Numbered from the stretch's first letter, positions 52,216 to 61,595 are shown. The stretch is 64,000 nt of DNA from DASRIA01 sp963724065 (GCA_963724065.1 CAVRTB010000003.1:248001-312000); one strand, 5' to 3'. The notes: a model not told the origin generated them from the sequence alone. Translations and numbers: made by a program.

Positions 52216-52478
52216 ACGCGCGCACCGTGTGCGGCACGGTGGAGTTCATCTGGGACGACGCCGGGCACATGCTGGTGACGATGGACCCCGACGACCCCGC
52301 CGATCCGCACACGTTCGAGCTCAGCGGGGACCTGCGCGATCGCCTCACCGGCTTGCTCGAGGAGGGCAATCGCGTCGAGGTCGACGTCACCGCCGTGCCG
52401 TACGAGGTGCTCGACCCCGACTCCGGCCCGTCTGAGCGCCTGCGCGCCGAGGTCCTCGACCTACGCGTCGTGGGCTAG
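52212..52478 (+). CDS. Small uncharacterised acidic protein
   Basis: 88 residues from a GTG overlapping the preceding stop. It is very acidic, with beta-type segments (GTVEFIWDDAGHMLVTM, NRVEVDVTAVPYEVL, EVLDLRVVG) and a central helix DLRDRLTGLLEEGN. No membrane segment and no recognised family. Last gene of the glycan operon; its 3' end overlaps the opposing solenoid gene by 18 bases. Confidence 0.6.
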   Translation: MNARTVCGTVEFIWDDAGHMLVTMDPDDPADPHTFELSGDLRDRLTGLLEEGNRVEVDVTAVPYEVLDPDSGPSERLRAEVLDLRVVG

Positions 52479-53576
52479 GGGCCGCGTAGCGCGCCCCTGC
52501 TCGTCCACTTCGTAGACCGGCGCGCATACGCCCGGCGCCTTGACCGTGTCGGGGTAGTCCCCACCGGGATGGGTCACGATGTCGGCGACTCGCACCGGGC
52601 ATGCCACGAATCGGCTCGCCCCGTAGGAGCGCGGGACGGCGAGCCCGGGATCGGGGGAGAGATGGATCCCGCCGCCGCATTCGCGGTCGCCCCCGTCCCA
52701 GTCGGGCGCCTGGGGCTGCGAGCCCGGCGCGTAGCTCATGCCGTGGTAGGAGTTGAAGTCGGCGTCCACCGCCTTGTAGAGGGTGGCGATGCCGTCACGC
52801 ACCTCGACCCCGTAGAACTCGCACCACTCGCGCGCATCGGACGGGTACGGCGCCGCGATCACAACGCCGCCCGTGACGGTCACGCCCGAGCCGTGCACGG
52901 TGACGCTCACGTGCTCGAGCGCGTCGATCGCCGCCCGTCCGCGGGCGCGGACGATGCTCGTCCCCAACGCCCGCACGCGCGCTCGCCCGCCCGCGTCGAC
53001 AAAGCTCGACTCACGTGCCTCGACGCTCGCGTTGCCCACGGCTCGCACCGCCGCCGAGCCCCATGCGCTCACGCTCGCGTCGTGGAACGCCTGCACGGTC
53101 GCCTCTCCCCAGGTCTGCACCTTCACGCGGTCGAACGCGCTCACGCGCGCGCGTTCATAGGCGCGCACCTCGCAATCCTCCGACGCGCTCACGGCCGCCT
53201 GCCCGCGGACCGTGGCGCGTGCCCGGCCGCGGATCTGGCCCGTTGCGCGCGCGGTGAGGAAGACCGTGGTCTCGTCCGCGCCCCGGACGATGCTCTGGTC
53301 GCTCGCCCGCACCGAGGCGCGCTCGGCCGCCTCGACGACCACCGCGTCGCGCGCGATCACGGATGCTGAGCCGCGCGCGTGGACCGTCGCGTCGCCGCCC
53401 GCCTCGACGATCGCCTCGCCCGCGGCTAGGATCCGCACCGAGTCGACGGCCTTCACGAAGGCCGACCCGCCGACGGTCAACTCGGCGTCGCCGGCGCAGA
53501 CCGGGACCACGCCGTCGCCGAGGGCGGCATCGAGCTGCTGCTGTGTGAAGACGTCGTGCGATTCCACGGATTCCAT
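52461..53576 (-). CDS. Octapeptide-repeat beta-solenoid protein with a DUF7666-like C-terminal domain
   Basis: 371 residues. Residues 29-236 are 26 consecutive 8-residue repeats of the form G-x-A-x-V-x-A-x (for example GDATVHAR, GSASVIAR, GEATVQAF, GNASVEAR), most with small residues at fixed positions, predicting a right-handed beta-solenoid. A 135-residue C-terminal domain follows, with YKAVDADFNSYHGMSYAPGS and ECGGGIHLS, which resembles DUF7666, known from actinobacterial and phage proteins of unknown role. No signal peptide. Its ATG is 12 bases from the divergent GT92 gene and overlaps that gene's -10 box. Function unknown. Confidence 0.8.
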   Translation of the reverse strand: MESVESHDVFTQQQLDAALGDGVVPVCAGDAELTVGGSAFVKAVDSVRILAAGEAIVEAGGDATVHARGSASVIARDAVVVEAAERASVRASDQSIVRGADETTVFLTARATGQIRGRARATVRGQAAVSASEDCEVRAYERARVSAFDRVKVQTWGEATVQAFHDASVSAWGSAAVRAVGNASVEARESSFVDAGGRARVRALGTSIVRARGRAAIDALEHVSVTVHGSGVTVTGGVVIAAPYPSDAREWCEFYGVEVRDGIATLYKAVDADFNSYHGMSYAPGSQPQAPDWDGGDRECGGGIHLSPDPGLAVPRSYGASRFVACPVRVADIVTHPGGDYPDTVKAPGVCAPVYEVDEQGRATRPLAHDA

Positions 53577-53581
53577 ACTGT
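53576..53581 (+). promoter_or_regulatory. Probable leaderless -10 box for the GT92 gene
   Basis: TACTGT ends 7 bases before the ATG at 53589; its first base is also the first base of the opposite gene's ATG. Confidence 0.42.
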
Positions 53582-53588
53582 TTGAGCG

Positions 53589-54416
53589 ATGCGAGCCTAC
53601 CTGTCGGCCTGCACCATCTATCGCGACGCCGCCTCGTACCTGGCCGAGTGGATCGAGTTCCACCGCCTGATGGGGATCGAGCGCTTCTTCCTGTACGACA
53701 ACGGCAGCTCGGACGACCACCTCGATGTGCTCACGCCCTACGTCGGCGACGGGACGGTCGTCGTCCACCCGTGGCCGGTGCCGTTCATCGGTGAGCGTGG
53801 GCGCGGGCTCGCGCTCAGGGATGCGTTCGACGACTGCCTGCGGGCGCACCGCGGGGACTCGCGGTGGATCGCCTTCCTGGACATCGACGAGTTCCTGTTC
53901 TCGCCCGGCGGCGATCCGTTGCCCGGCCTGCTGCCCGACTATGAGGAGTTCCCCGGCCTGTGCGTGAGCCGCGCCGAGTTCGGCACCTCCGGGCACCGCA
54001 CGCGCCCCGACGGCCTCGTGATCGAGAACTATGTGCACCGTCGGCACGTGAGAGCGGACGACTTGGTGCCGGTGAAGAGCATCGTCGACCCGAGTCGCGC
54101 ACTGGTGTCACTGGGCCCTCACACCTTCCGCTACCGGGAGGGGGCTCCGGTGGACGAGGAGGGCCGGCCGGTGGATCAGCTCGACTCGCGCGGCCTCAAG
54201 CCCGTTTCGTGGTCGCGGTTCCGGATCCACCACTACTGGAGCAGGTCCCAGGAGGAGCTCGCGCAGAAGTCCCTGCGATGGGGGAGTCTCGGCGCCGCGC
54301 GCGAGACCCTGGCGGTTCGTGGCGCGCTTTATGGCGAGGTGGACGAGACGCTCACCGCGTACGGGCCGGCGGTGCGGGAGGCGATCGCACAGCGCGCCGG
54401 CGAGGCGCAGGCCTAG
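53589..54416 (+). CDS. Glycosyltransferase family 92-like protein
   Basis: 275 residues, GT-A type. CTIYRDAASYLAEWIEFH and FFLYDNGSSDDH form the UDP-sugar half, and WIAFLDIDEFLF provides the DxD metal site. HYWSRSQEELAQKS near the C-terminus is the typical acceptor-side stretch of GT92/DUF23-like bacterial enzymes. It probably adds a single sugar (galactose in characterised eukaryotic members) to a surface glycan. Soluble; no signal peptide. Confidence 0.88.
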   Translation: MRAYLSACTIYRDAASYLAEWIEFHRLMGIERFFLYDNGSSDDHLDVLTPYVGDGTVVVHPWPVPFIGERGRGLALRDAFDDCLRAHRGDSRWIAFLDIDEFLFSPGGDPLPGLLPDYEEFPGLCVSRAEFGTSGHRTRPDGLVIENYVHRRHVRADDLVPVKSIVDPSRALVSLGPHTFRYREGAPVDEEGRPVDQLDSRGLKPVSWSRFRIHHYWSRSQEELAQKSLRWGSLGAARETLAVRGALYGEVDETLTAYGPAVREAIAQRAGEAQA

Positions 54417-54424
54417 TACACCCG

Positions 54425-55117
54425 TTAGGCGCGCCCGTAGACGGGCACCGCCGCGCCGCTCACCGGCGCGGACTCCGCCGAGCACAGGAACCGGATCACC
54501 GCGGCGATCTCGGCCGGCTCCACCCAGCGGGAGTGATCGGCGTCGGGCTGGGACGCGCGGTTGGCCGGGGTGTCGATCACGCTCGGCAGGACGGCGTTGC
54601 AGCGCACGCCCGCGTCGCGGTAGTCCGCGGCGACGGCCTTCGCGAACGCCAGCACGGCCGCCTTGGACGACGCGTAGGCCGCCGCTCCCGCGAACGGGTG
54701 CAGGGCCGCGCGCGCCGATACGCACACGATCGACCCGCCGCCCGCGTCGACGAGGTACGGCGCGGCCGCGCGCGTGACGAGGAAAGTGGGGCGCAGGTTG
54801 AGCGCGAACATGCGCTCGAAGTCCCCGAGGGTCGTCTCGTGCACCGGCGTCCCGGCGGCGTAGCCGCCCACGAGGTTGACGACGGCGCGCAGCGGGCGCC
54901 GGCCGGATGCGGCGTGGCGCACCAACTCCTCCACGACCGGCTCGTCGAGGAGGTCCGCTTGCGGCAGCTCGAGGCCGTCGCGCTCGGTGACGCGCTCGCG
55001 TTCCTCCGGCACGACCCAGGTTGCGACGACGTGCCACCCGGCGTCCAGCATCGCCTCCACGACCGCGCCGCCGAGTGCGCCGGTGCCGCCCGTCACGAGC
55101 ACTGTGCCCTCGCTCAT
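54425..55117 (-). CDS. Short-chain dehydrogenase/reductase
   Basis: 230 residues. TGGTGALGGAVVE is the TGxxxGxG nucleotide loop, NLVGGYAAG the NNAG-like motif, and YASSKAAV the catalytic Tyr-x3-Lys, with an upstream Ser (CVSARAAL). This is a classical SDR of ordinary length; the substrate is unknown. A TAGGCT box (55124-55129, minus strand) 6 bases before the ATG suggests a leaderless mRNA. It converges on the GT92 gene. Confidence 0.88.
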   Translation of the reverse strand: MSEGTVLVTGGTGALGGAVVEAMLDAGWHVVATWVVPEERERVTERDGLELPQADLLDEPVVEELVRHAASGRRPLRAVVNLVGGYAAGTPVHETTLGDFERMFALNLRPTFLVTRAAAPYLVDAGGGSIVCVSARAALHPFAGAAAYASSKAAVLAFAKAVAADYRDAGVRCNAVLPSVIDTPANRASQPDADHSRWVEPAEIAAVIRFLCSAESAPVSGAAVPVYGRA

Positions 55118-55123
55118 GGTCGA

Positions 55124-55129
55124 AGCCTA
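55124..55129 (-). promoter_or_regulatory. Probable leaderless -10 box for the SDR gene
   Basis: TAGGCT on the minus strand, 6 bases upstream of the ATG at 55117. Confidence 0.4.
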
Positions 55130-55216
55130 GTGAGATGATGCGAGCCTGGCTGTCGATCCGGCCGTCGCCCATTCGTCGTTGGGGTGAAACCACCAAATCG
55201 ACCAGGAGGTAGCAGG

Positions 55217-55612
55217 ATGCGATACATGCTCAACATCTTCACCGACGAGACCGGCATGACGCAGGCAACGCCCGCGCAGATCGGCGAGATGATGGCCGCC
55301 TACGGGGCGTTCGGGCAGGAGATCGAGGAGGCCGGCGTGCACGTGGCCGGCGAGGGGCTTCAGCCGACGGCAACGGCGACCACGGTCCGCGTGCGCGACG
55401 GCGAGCGGCTCGTGAGCGACGGCCCATTCGCGGAGACCAAGGAGCAGCTCGGCGGCTTCTACCTGCTCGAGTGCAAGGACCTCGACGAGGCGCTCGCCTG
55501 GGCGTCCAAGATCCCGGGCGCCCAGATCGGCGCCGTCGAGGTGCGGCCCGTCATGGACTACGAGGCCATGCGCTCCGGGGACGCGGGAGCGGCCGCGGCG
55601 TCGCGGGCGTAA
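55217..55612 (+). CDS. DGPF-domain (YCII-related) protein
   Basis: 131 residues from the ATG at 55217, with AGGAGG 8 bases upstream. MRYMLNIFTDE opens the ferredoxin-like fold, and VSDGPFAETKEQLGGFYLLE contains the DGPF motif. ASKIPGAQIGAVEVRPVMDY closes it. These dimeric proteins are the standard partners of ECF42 sigma factors and are thought to belong to their regulon or to sense the signal. The sigma gene begins at its stop codon. Confidence 0.92.
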   Translation: MRYMLNIFTDETGMTQATPAQIGEMMAAYGAFGQEIEEAGVHVAGEGLQPTATATTVRVRDGERLVSDGPFAETKEQLGGFYLLECKDLDEALAWASKIPGAQIGAVEVRPVMDYEAMRSGDAGAAAASRA

Positions 55613-56841
55613 CGACCGAACAGCTCATCGACCACCTGTTCCGGCGCGAGTCGGGACGGGTGGTCGCCACCCTCATCCGGATCCTCGGCGACTTCGACCT
55701 CGCCGAGGAGGCGGTGCAGGATGCGTTCCTCGTCGCGCTCGAGCGCTGGCCGCGCGAGGGCGTGCCGGAGATTCCCGGGGCGTGGATCACGACGACCGCT
55801 CGTAACCGCGCGATCGATCTCGTGCGCCGCGAGCGCCGGCTCGGCGCGAAGACGTCCGTGCTCGCGCGCCTCGAGGCGCTGCGGCCCGCGGTGCACGATC
55901 CCAACGACACGGAGGACGACATGGCGATCCCGGACGACCGCCTGCGGCTGATCTTCACATGCTGCCATCCCGCGCTTGCGCAGGAGGCGCAGATCGCGCT
56001 CACGCTGCGCACGCTCGGCGGCCTCGCGACGCCCGAGATCGCGCGCGCGTTCTTGGTCGCCGAGCCGGCGATGGCGCAGCGGCTGGTGCGCGCGAAGCGC
56101 AAGATCCGCGACGCGCGGATCCCCTACGTCGTGCCGCCCGACCACGAGCTGCCCGACCGGTTGCGCGCGGTGCTCGCGACCCTTTACCTGATCTTCAACG
56201 AGGGCTATGCGGCGACCAGCACCGACGCGCTCGTGCGCTCGGACCTGTGCGCCGAGGCGATCCGGCTCGCCGGCGTGCTGACGACGCTGATGCCGGATGA
56301 GCCCGAGGCGCTCGGGCTGCTCGCGCTGATGCTGCTGCACGACTCGCGTCGCGACGCACGCGTCGACGCGGCCGGCGACCTCGTCCTGCTCGAGGACCAG
56401 GACCGCTCGCTGTGGGACGCGCAGCAGATCGCGCGGGGCGAGCGGCTTGTCGAGCGCGCCCGCTTGCTCCGGGGGCGCGGGCCGTATCTGGTCCAGGCGG
56501 GGATCGCAGCCGAGCATGCGGCTGCGCCGACGGACTGGGCGCGCGTCGTGGCCCTCTACGACCAGTTGATGTCGCTGGCGCCGACGCCGGTTGTCGCGCT
56601 CAACCGGGCCGTGGCGGTCGCGATGGCGCAGGGACCCGAGCGCGGGCTGGACCTGATCGACGCGATTGCCGCCGCCGGGGAGCTCGACGGATACCACCTG
56701 CTGCACGCCGCCCGCGCAGACCTGCTGCGCCGCCTGGGCCGCGACGGCGAGTCGGCCGCTGCATACGGGCGTGCGCTCGCGCTCGCGACGAGCCCGGTGG
56801 AGCGCTCGTTTCTCGAGGCGCGCCTGGCTGCGCTGGCGTAG
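55609..56841 (+). CDS. ECF42-type RNA polymerase sigma factor with C-terminal TPR-like extension
   Basis: About 410 residues. Region 2 is DFDLAEEAVQDAFLVALERW with ITTTARNRAIDLVRRE, and region 4 contains LRTLGGLATPEIARAFLV. A 230-residue C-terminal extension (LIFNEGYAATSTDALVRSDL, then helical repeats ending RSFLEARLAALA) is the ECF42 hallmark. It probably activates the DGPF gene beside it and perhaps others, without a classic anti-sigma factor. Homology starts at 55609, but that codon is GTA (GTAACGACC). In-frame GTG codons exist only at 55471, inside the previous gene, and at 55660, within region 2. A GTG-to-GTA change or an unusual start is likely. Confidence 0.88.
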   Translation, partial: VTTEQLIDHLFRRESGRVVATLIRILGDFDLAEEAVQDAFLVALERWPREGVPEIPGAWITTTARNRAIDLVRRERRLGAKTSVLARLEALRPAVHDPNDTEDDMAIPDDRLRLIFTCCHPALAQEAQIALTLRTLGGLATPEIARAFLVAEPAMAQRLVRAKRKIRDARIPYVVPPDHELPDRLRAVLATLYLIFNEGYAATSTDALVRSDLCAEAIRLAGVLTTLMPDEPEALGLLALMLLHDSRRDARVDAAGDLVLLEDQDRSLWDAQQIARGERLVERARLLRGRGPYLVQAGIAAEHAAAPTDWARVVALYDQLMSLAPTPVVALNRAVAVAMAQGPERGLDLIDAIAAAGELDGYHLLHAARADLLRRLGRDGESAAAYGRALALATSPVERSFLEARLAALA

Positions 56842-56855
56842 CGACTGTCACAAAG

Positions 56856-56885
56856 TTGTTACAAAGTCCGATTTTTCGCTATCCT
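56856..56885 (+). promoter_or_regulatory. Promoter of the ATP synthase operon
   Basis: TTGTTA (56856-56861), 18 bases, TATCCT (56880-56885), starting 14 bases after the sigma-factor stop, fits a housekeeping promoter. Two direct copies of ACAAAGT (56850-56856 and 56861-56867) overlap and flank the -35 box and could be operator half-sites. A leader of roughly 110-130 bases would precede atpZ. It is the most AT-rich stretch in the region. Confidence 0.6.
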
Positions 56886-57025
56886 TCGCGGCGCTGCTGC
56901 TGCCTTCTCCGGCTCCCCAGCCGGCGACCGGTCGCCCACGCGCGGTGGGCGTTAGATTGCCGATGGTCCGAGCCGGGCACGAGGCGGCGGCGACGAAGAC
57001 ATGGTTCCCGACCGCGACAACCCCA

Positions 57026-57205
57026 ATGAACAGCAGCCCGGCCGGCGCCGGAGCGCTTTTGATCGGCGCGATCGTCGCCTGCGCTGCGATCGGTTTCGGG
57101 ATTGGCGCGCTGGTCGGCGCTCCCGCCTTGCTCGCCCTGATGGGCGGCTTCGCGGGCGTCGGCGTGGGGTTCTCGATTGTCTATAGCCGCTTCAAGGACC
57201 TCTGA
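57026..57205 (+). CDS. atpZ: AtpZ-like small membrane protein of ATP synthase, start uncertain
   Basis: The coding core is AGAGALLIGAIVACAAIGFG, a second membrane segment, and the end IVYSRFKDL, the usual AtpZ/AtpI-type two-helix protein of 60-80 residues. The ATG at 57026 gives 59 residues but has no ribosome site. A better N-terminus (MVPDRDNPNEQQP) begins at the ATG 57001 in the preceding frame; removing one C from the CCC at 57037-57039 would fuse the two. A further in-frame ATG is at 56963. AtpZ with AtpI assists rotor assembly or Mg2+ supply. First gene of the atp operon. Confidence 0.7.
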   Translation: MNSSPAGAGALLIGAIVACAAIGFGIGALVGAPALLALMGGFAGVGVGFSIVYSRFKDL

Positions 57206-57206
57206 C

Positions 57207-57602
57207 GTGACCGAGCCGCGGGCGCTACCGCCGCTCAAGGTACCGGCGTTCGTGCGGTACCTCGACCTGGTCGTGCTGCTCTTCGTCGCGCTGCCGATCT
57301 TCCTCCTGGCCGGCCTGCCGATCGCCGCGTACCTGGTCGCCGGCGGCGCGTGGGTGCTCCAGCGGATCGTGCAGATGCTGATGCAGCGTCGCGCGGAGGC
57401 GTCCGACGACCCGCGCGTGGTGGCGGGGTGGACCGCGGGCAGCATGATCGCCCGCGGCTGGTTCTGCGCGCTGGCGATCTTCGGCGTCGGCCTCGCCGAG
57501 GGTGACGAGGCAGGCCTGTCCGCCGCGGTGCTCGTGATCGCCCTCTTCACGGTCTACTTCCTGGTGCGTATGGTCCTCAGGCCGATCGAGGCGCCGCGAT
57601 GA
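57207..57602 (+). CDS. atpI: AtpI-like membrane protein
   Basis: 131 residues from a GTG one base after the atpZ stop. Three or four hydrophobic segments are visible (LDLVVLLFVALPIFLLAGLP, then AAYLVAGGAWVLQ, a central stretch near 70-90, and VLVIALFTVYFLVRMVL). The sequence is divergent; identification rests mainly on its position between atpZ and atpB and on size. The stop overlaps the atpB start (ATGA). Confidence 0.65.
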   Translation: MTEPRALPPLKVPAFVRYLDLVVLLFVALPIFLLAGLPIAAYLVAGGAWVLQRIVQMLMQRRAEASDDPRVVAGWTAGSMIARGWFCALAIFGVGLAEGDEAGLSAAVLVIALFTVYFLVRMVLRPIEAPR

Positions 57603-58534
57603 CCACGGCTCCCGCGCCACAGTCCTCGGGTGGCCTCAGCCGGCGGAGCAAGATCTTCATCGGCATCGGAATCTGGATCGCGTTCGGGATTCTGCTGTAC
57701 GTATTGCTCGGCGACGAGGGCAAGAACGAGGAGTTCAAGCCCCAGAACGAGTTCAAGCTCGACAACTGGATCTCACTCGAGCTCGGGCCGTTCGACATGA
57801 GCATCAACAAGGCAGTGCTCTATCTGTTCATGGGCTCGGCGCTCACGATCGCGGCGATGATGTACATCGCGAACCGCATGCAGGCGCGGCCCAACCGGGT
57901 CCAGACGGCGATCGAGACCCTCTACCAGCTGATGAAGAAGAACATCACCGAGGGCAACATGGACACGCGCATGGCAAAGCGCTGGTTCACGCTGATCGGC
58001 ACGCTGTTCCTGTTCATCTGGTTCGCGAACCTGATCGGGTACATCCCGTTCCCGACGAACACCGAGCACAAGGTCGACATCTTCGGGCTCCAGGTCCCAT
58101 CGCTGGCGCTGTACGCGGCGACCGCGAACATCTCGATACCGCTGACGCTGACCCTGATGGTCTGGTTCCTCTACCACTACGAGGGCGTCCGAGCGAAGGG
58201 CTTCGTCCCTTATCTGCGCGGGTGGGTTCCCGCCGGCGTCGAGGGGGCCGCCGTCATACCGATCTTCGTCATCGAGGTGATCTCGCACTTCGTGCGGCTG
58301 ATCTCGCTCTCCGTACGTCTTTTCGCCAACATCCTCGCCGGGCACCTGCTGATCCTGTTCATGGGAGGCGGGCTCGTGGTGCTGCTGGGCATCGCGGCGA
58401 TCGGATGGTTCACGCTACCCATGGCGCTTGCGTTCTTCATCTTCGAAGTAGGCCTGGTGGCGACCCTCCAGGCATTCATCTTCGCCACTCTTTCTGCCAT
58501 CTACCTCGGCGGCGCAGTCGCCGAACACCACTAG
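57599..58534 (+). CDS. atpB: ATP synthase subunit a
   Basis: 311 residues with six or so membrane segments. Arg240 in SLSVRLFANILAGHLLI is the essential rotor-facing arginine of the proton channel, and FEVGLVATLQAFIFATLSAI is the last conserved helix. An N-terminal charged stretch (EGKNEEFKPQNEFKLDN) follows the first segment. It forms the stator half of the proton path with subunit c. Confidence 0.96.
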   Translation: MTTAPAPQSSGGLSRRSKIFIGIGIWIAFGILLYVLLGDEGKNEEFKPQNEFKLDNWISLELGPFDMSINKAVLYLFMGSALTIAAMMYIANRMQARPNRVQTAIETLYQLMKKNITEGNMDTRMAKRWFTLIGTLFLFIWFANLIGYIPFPTNTEHKVDIFGLQVPSLALYAATANISIPLTLTLMVWFLYHYEGVRAKGFVPYLRGWVPAGVEGAAVIPIFVIEVISHFVRLISLSVRLFANILAGHLLILFMGGGLVVLLGIAAIGWFTLPMALAFFIFEVGLVATLQAFIFATLSAIYLGGAVAEHH

Positions 58535-58543
58535 GAGGCACCA

Positions 58544-58825
58544 GTGGTTGACCCAGGAACACTCACAGCCATCGCGCAGGCGGCCGATCCTGCCGCCTAC
58601 GGCACGGACGCCGGAAAGGCCATCGCGCTCGGAGTAGGCGCCGGCCTCGGAACGATCGGGCCGGGCATCGGCGTCGGCTACATCTTCGGGAAGGTGATCG
58701 AGTCGGTCACGCGCCAGCCCGAGATGCGTGACGAGATCACGAGCATCCAGTGGCTCGGCTTCGCGCTGACCGAGGCGATCGTGTTCTACGCGTTCATCTT
58801 CGGCCTGATCGCGTTCTTCCTCTAG
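58544..58825 (+). CDS. atpE: ATP synthase subunit c
   Basis: 93 residues from a GTG with AGGAGG upstream (58533-58538). The first helix contains GVGAGLGTIGPGIGVGYIFG. The polar loop is ESVTRQPEM, and Glu77 in ALTEAIVFYAF carries the proton. No sodium-type Gln/Thr motif is evident, so H+ coupling is expected. A 20-residue N-terminal tail precedes helix 1. It forms the rotor ring. Confidence 0.96.
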   Translation: MVDPGTLTAIAQAADPAAYGTDAGKAIALGVGAGLGTIGPGIGVGYIFGKVIESVTRQPEMRDEITSIQWLGFALTEAIVFYAFIFGLIAFFL

Positions 58826-59419
58826 ATGCTCGGCGACATCACACCGGTCGTCCTGGCCGCCACCGAGGGCGCCGGCGCGAGCTCCGACGAGGGCGGGAAC
58901 TTTCTCGTCACGCCGGAGCTCGGCCTGATGCTTTGGACACTGATCGCATTCGGCGTGACGCTCTGGGTCCTCTCGAAGTTCGCCTTCCCCCGCATCCAAG
59001 AGGCGCTCGACAAGCGCCAGAAGGCGATCGAGGAATCGATCGAGGCCTCCGAGCGCGCGAAGGCCGAGGCCGAAGAGCTGCTCCATGACTACCGCGAGCG
59101 TCTCCAGGAGGCCCGTAAGCAAGCCGACGAGATCATCGCGCGGTCGCGCCGCGCCGCGGAGGAGCACGAGCGCGAGTCGCTCGAGGGTGCGCGCCACCAG
59201 CGCGAGGAGATGCTCGAGCAGACCCGCCGGGACGTCGAGGCGGAGACGCGGCGCGCGATCCAGGAGATCCGCAACGAGGTCGCGGACCTCACGGTGCTCG
59301 CGACCGAGAAGGTGACGCGCAAGGCGCTTTCGCCGGAGGACCAGCAGCGTCTCGTCCAGGAGGCGCTTGCCGAGCTCGACTTCACGGCGCTCGCGGGCCG
59401 CGACGGGGAGAGCAGGTAG
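58826..59419 (+). CDS. atpF: ATP synthase subunit b
   Basis: 197 residues; the ATG directly follows the atpE stop. One membrane segment (GLMLWTLIAFGVTLWVLSKF) is followed by a long charged coiled coil from about residue 55 to 170, ending VTRKALSPEDQQRLVQEAL. It is the peripheral stalk that links subunit a to delta. A short soluble N-terminus of about 28 residues precedes the membrane helix. Confidence 0.95.
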   Translation: MLGDITPVVLAATEGAGASSDEGGNFLVTPELGLMLWTLIAFGVTLWVLSKFAFPRIQEALDKRQKAIEESIEASERAKAEAEELLHDYRERLQEARKQADEIIARSRRAAEEHERESLEGARHQREEMLEQTRRDVEAETRRAIQEIRNEVADLTVLATEKVTRKALSPEDQQRLVQEALAELDFTALAGRDGESR

Positions 59420-59421
59420 GA

Positions 59422-59955
59422 GTGGAGGAGATCGCCCAGGTTTACTCGCGCTCGCTGTTCGAGGTCGCCGAGGCAGAGGGCAAGCTCGACCGCGTGCGCG
59501 ACGAGCTCGCGCAGGTGGCGGACGCGCTGGAGGGCAGCCGCGAGCTGGCCGTGTTCTTCTTCTCGCCCTACTTCTCCACCGAGGAGAAGAAGGACGGGCT
59601 GCGGCGGACCGTCGACGGTGCCGACCCCACGGTGATCAACTTTCTCGAGCTGCTGATCGAGAAGCACCGCATGCCGGTCCTGTTCCGGATCAGGCGGCAG
59701 TTCGATGTGCTCCACGACCGGGCCAACAAGCGCCTGCCCGTCGAGGTGACGAGCGCCGTGCAGCTGGACAGCGCAGTCGTGCGGGATCTCGAGCGGCGCA
59801 TCGGCGAGCAGACCGGCCAGAACATCCAACTCGAGAGCACCGTGGACCCGTCCATCATCGGCGGAATCGTCCTGCGCGTCGGGAATTCCATCCTCGACGC
59901 ATCGATCCGGCACCGCCTCGACCAACTTAGAAGAGAAGTGGCGAAAGCCGCATAA
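59422..59955 (+). CDS. atpH: ATP synthase subunit delta
   Basis: 177 residues from a GTG. QVYSRSLFEVAEAEGKLDRV is the N-terminal helical domain that caps the alpha subunits. The C-terminal signature is DPSIIGGIVLRVGNSILDAS. It has the single-domain length, unlike the fused b-delta protein of mycobacteria; here b and delta are separate genes. Confidence 0.95.
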   Translation: MEEIAQVYSRSLFEVAEAEGKLDRVRDELAQVADALEGSRELAVFFFSPYFSTEEKKDGLRRTVDGADPTVINFLELLIEKHRMPVLFRIRRQFDVLHDRANKRLPVEVTSAVQLDSAVVRDLERRIGEQTGQNIQLESTVDPSIIGGIVLRVGNSILDASIRHRLDQLRREVAKAA

Positions 59956-59963
59956 GGAGAGAC

Positions 59964-61595
<1,632 letters not shown>

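Noticed and set aside
53212..53670. Plus-strand Arg/Ser/Thr-rich frames opposite the solenoid gene
   Set aside because: They mirror the repeat periodicity of the minus-strand solenoid gene and have no independent support.
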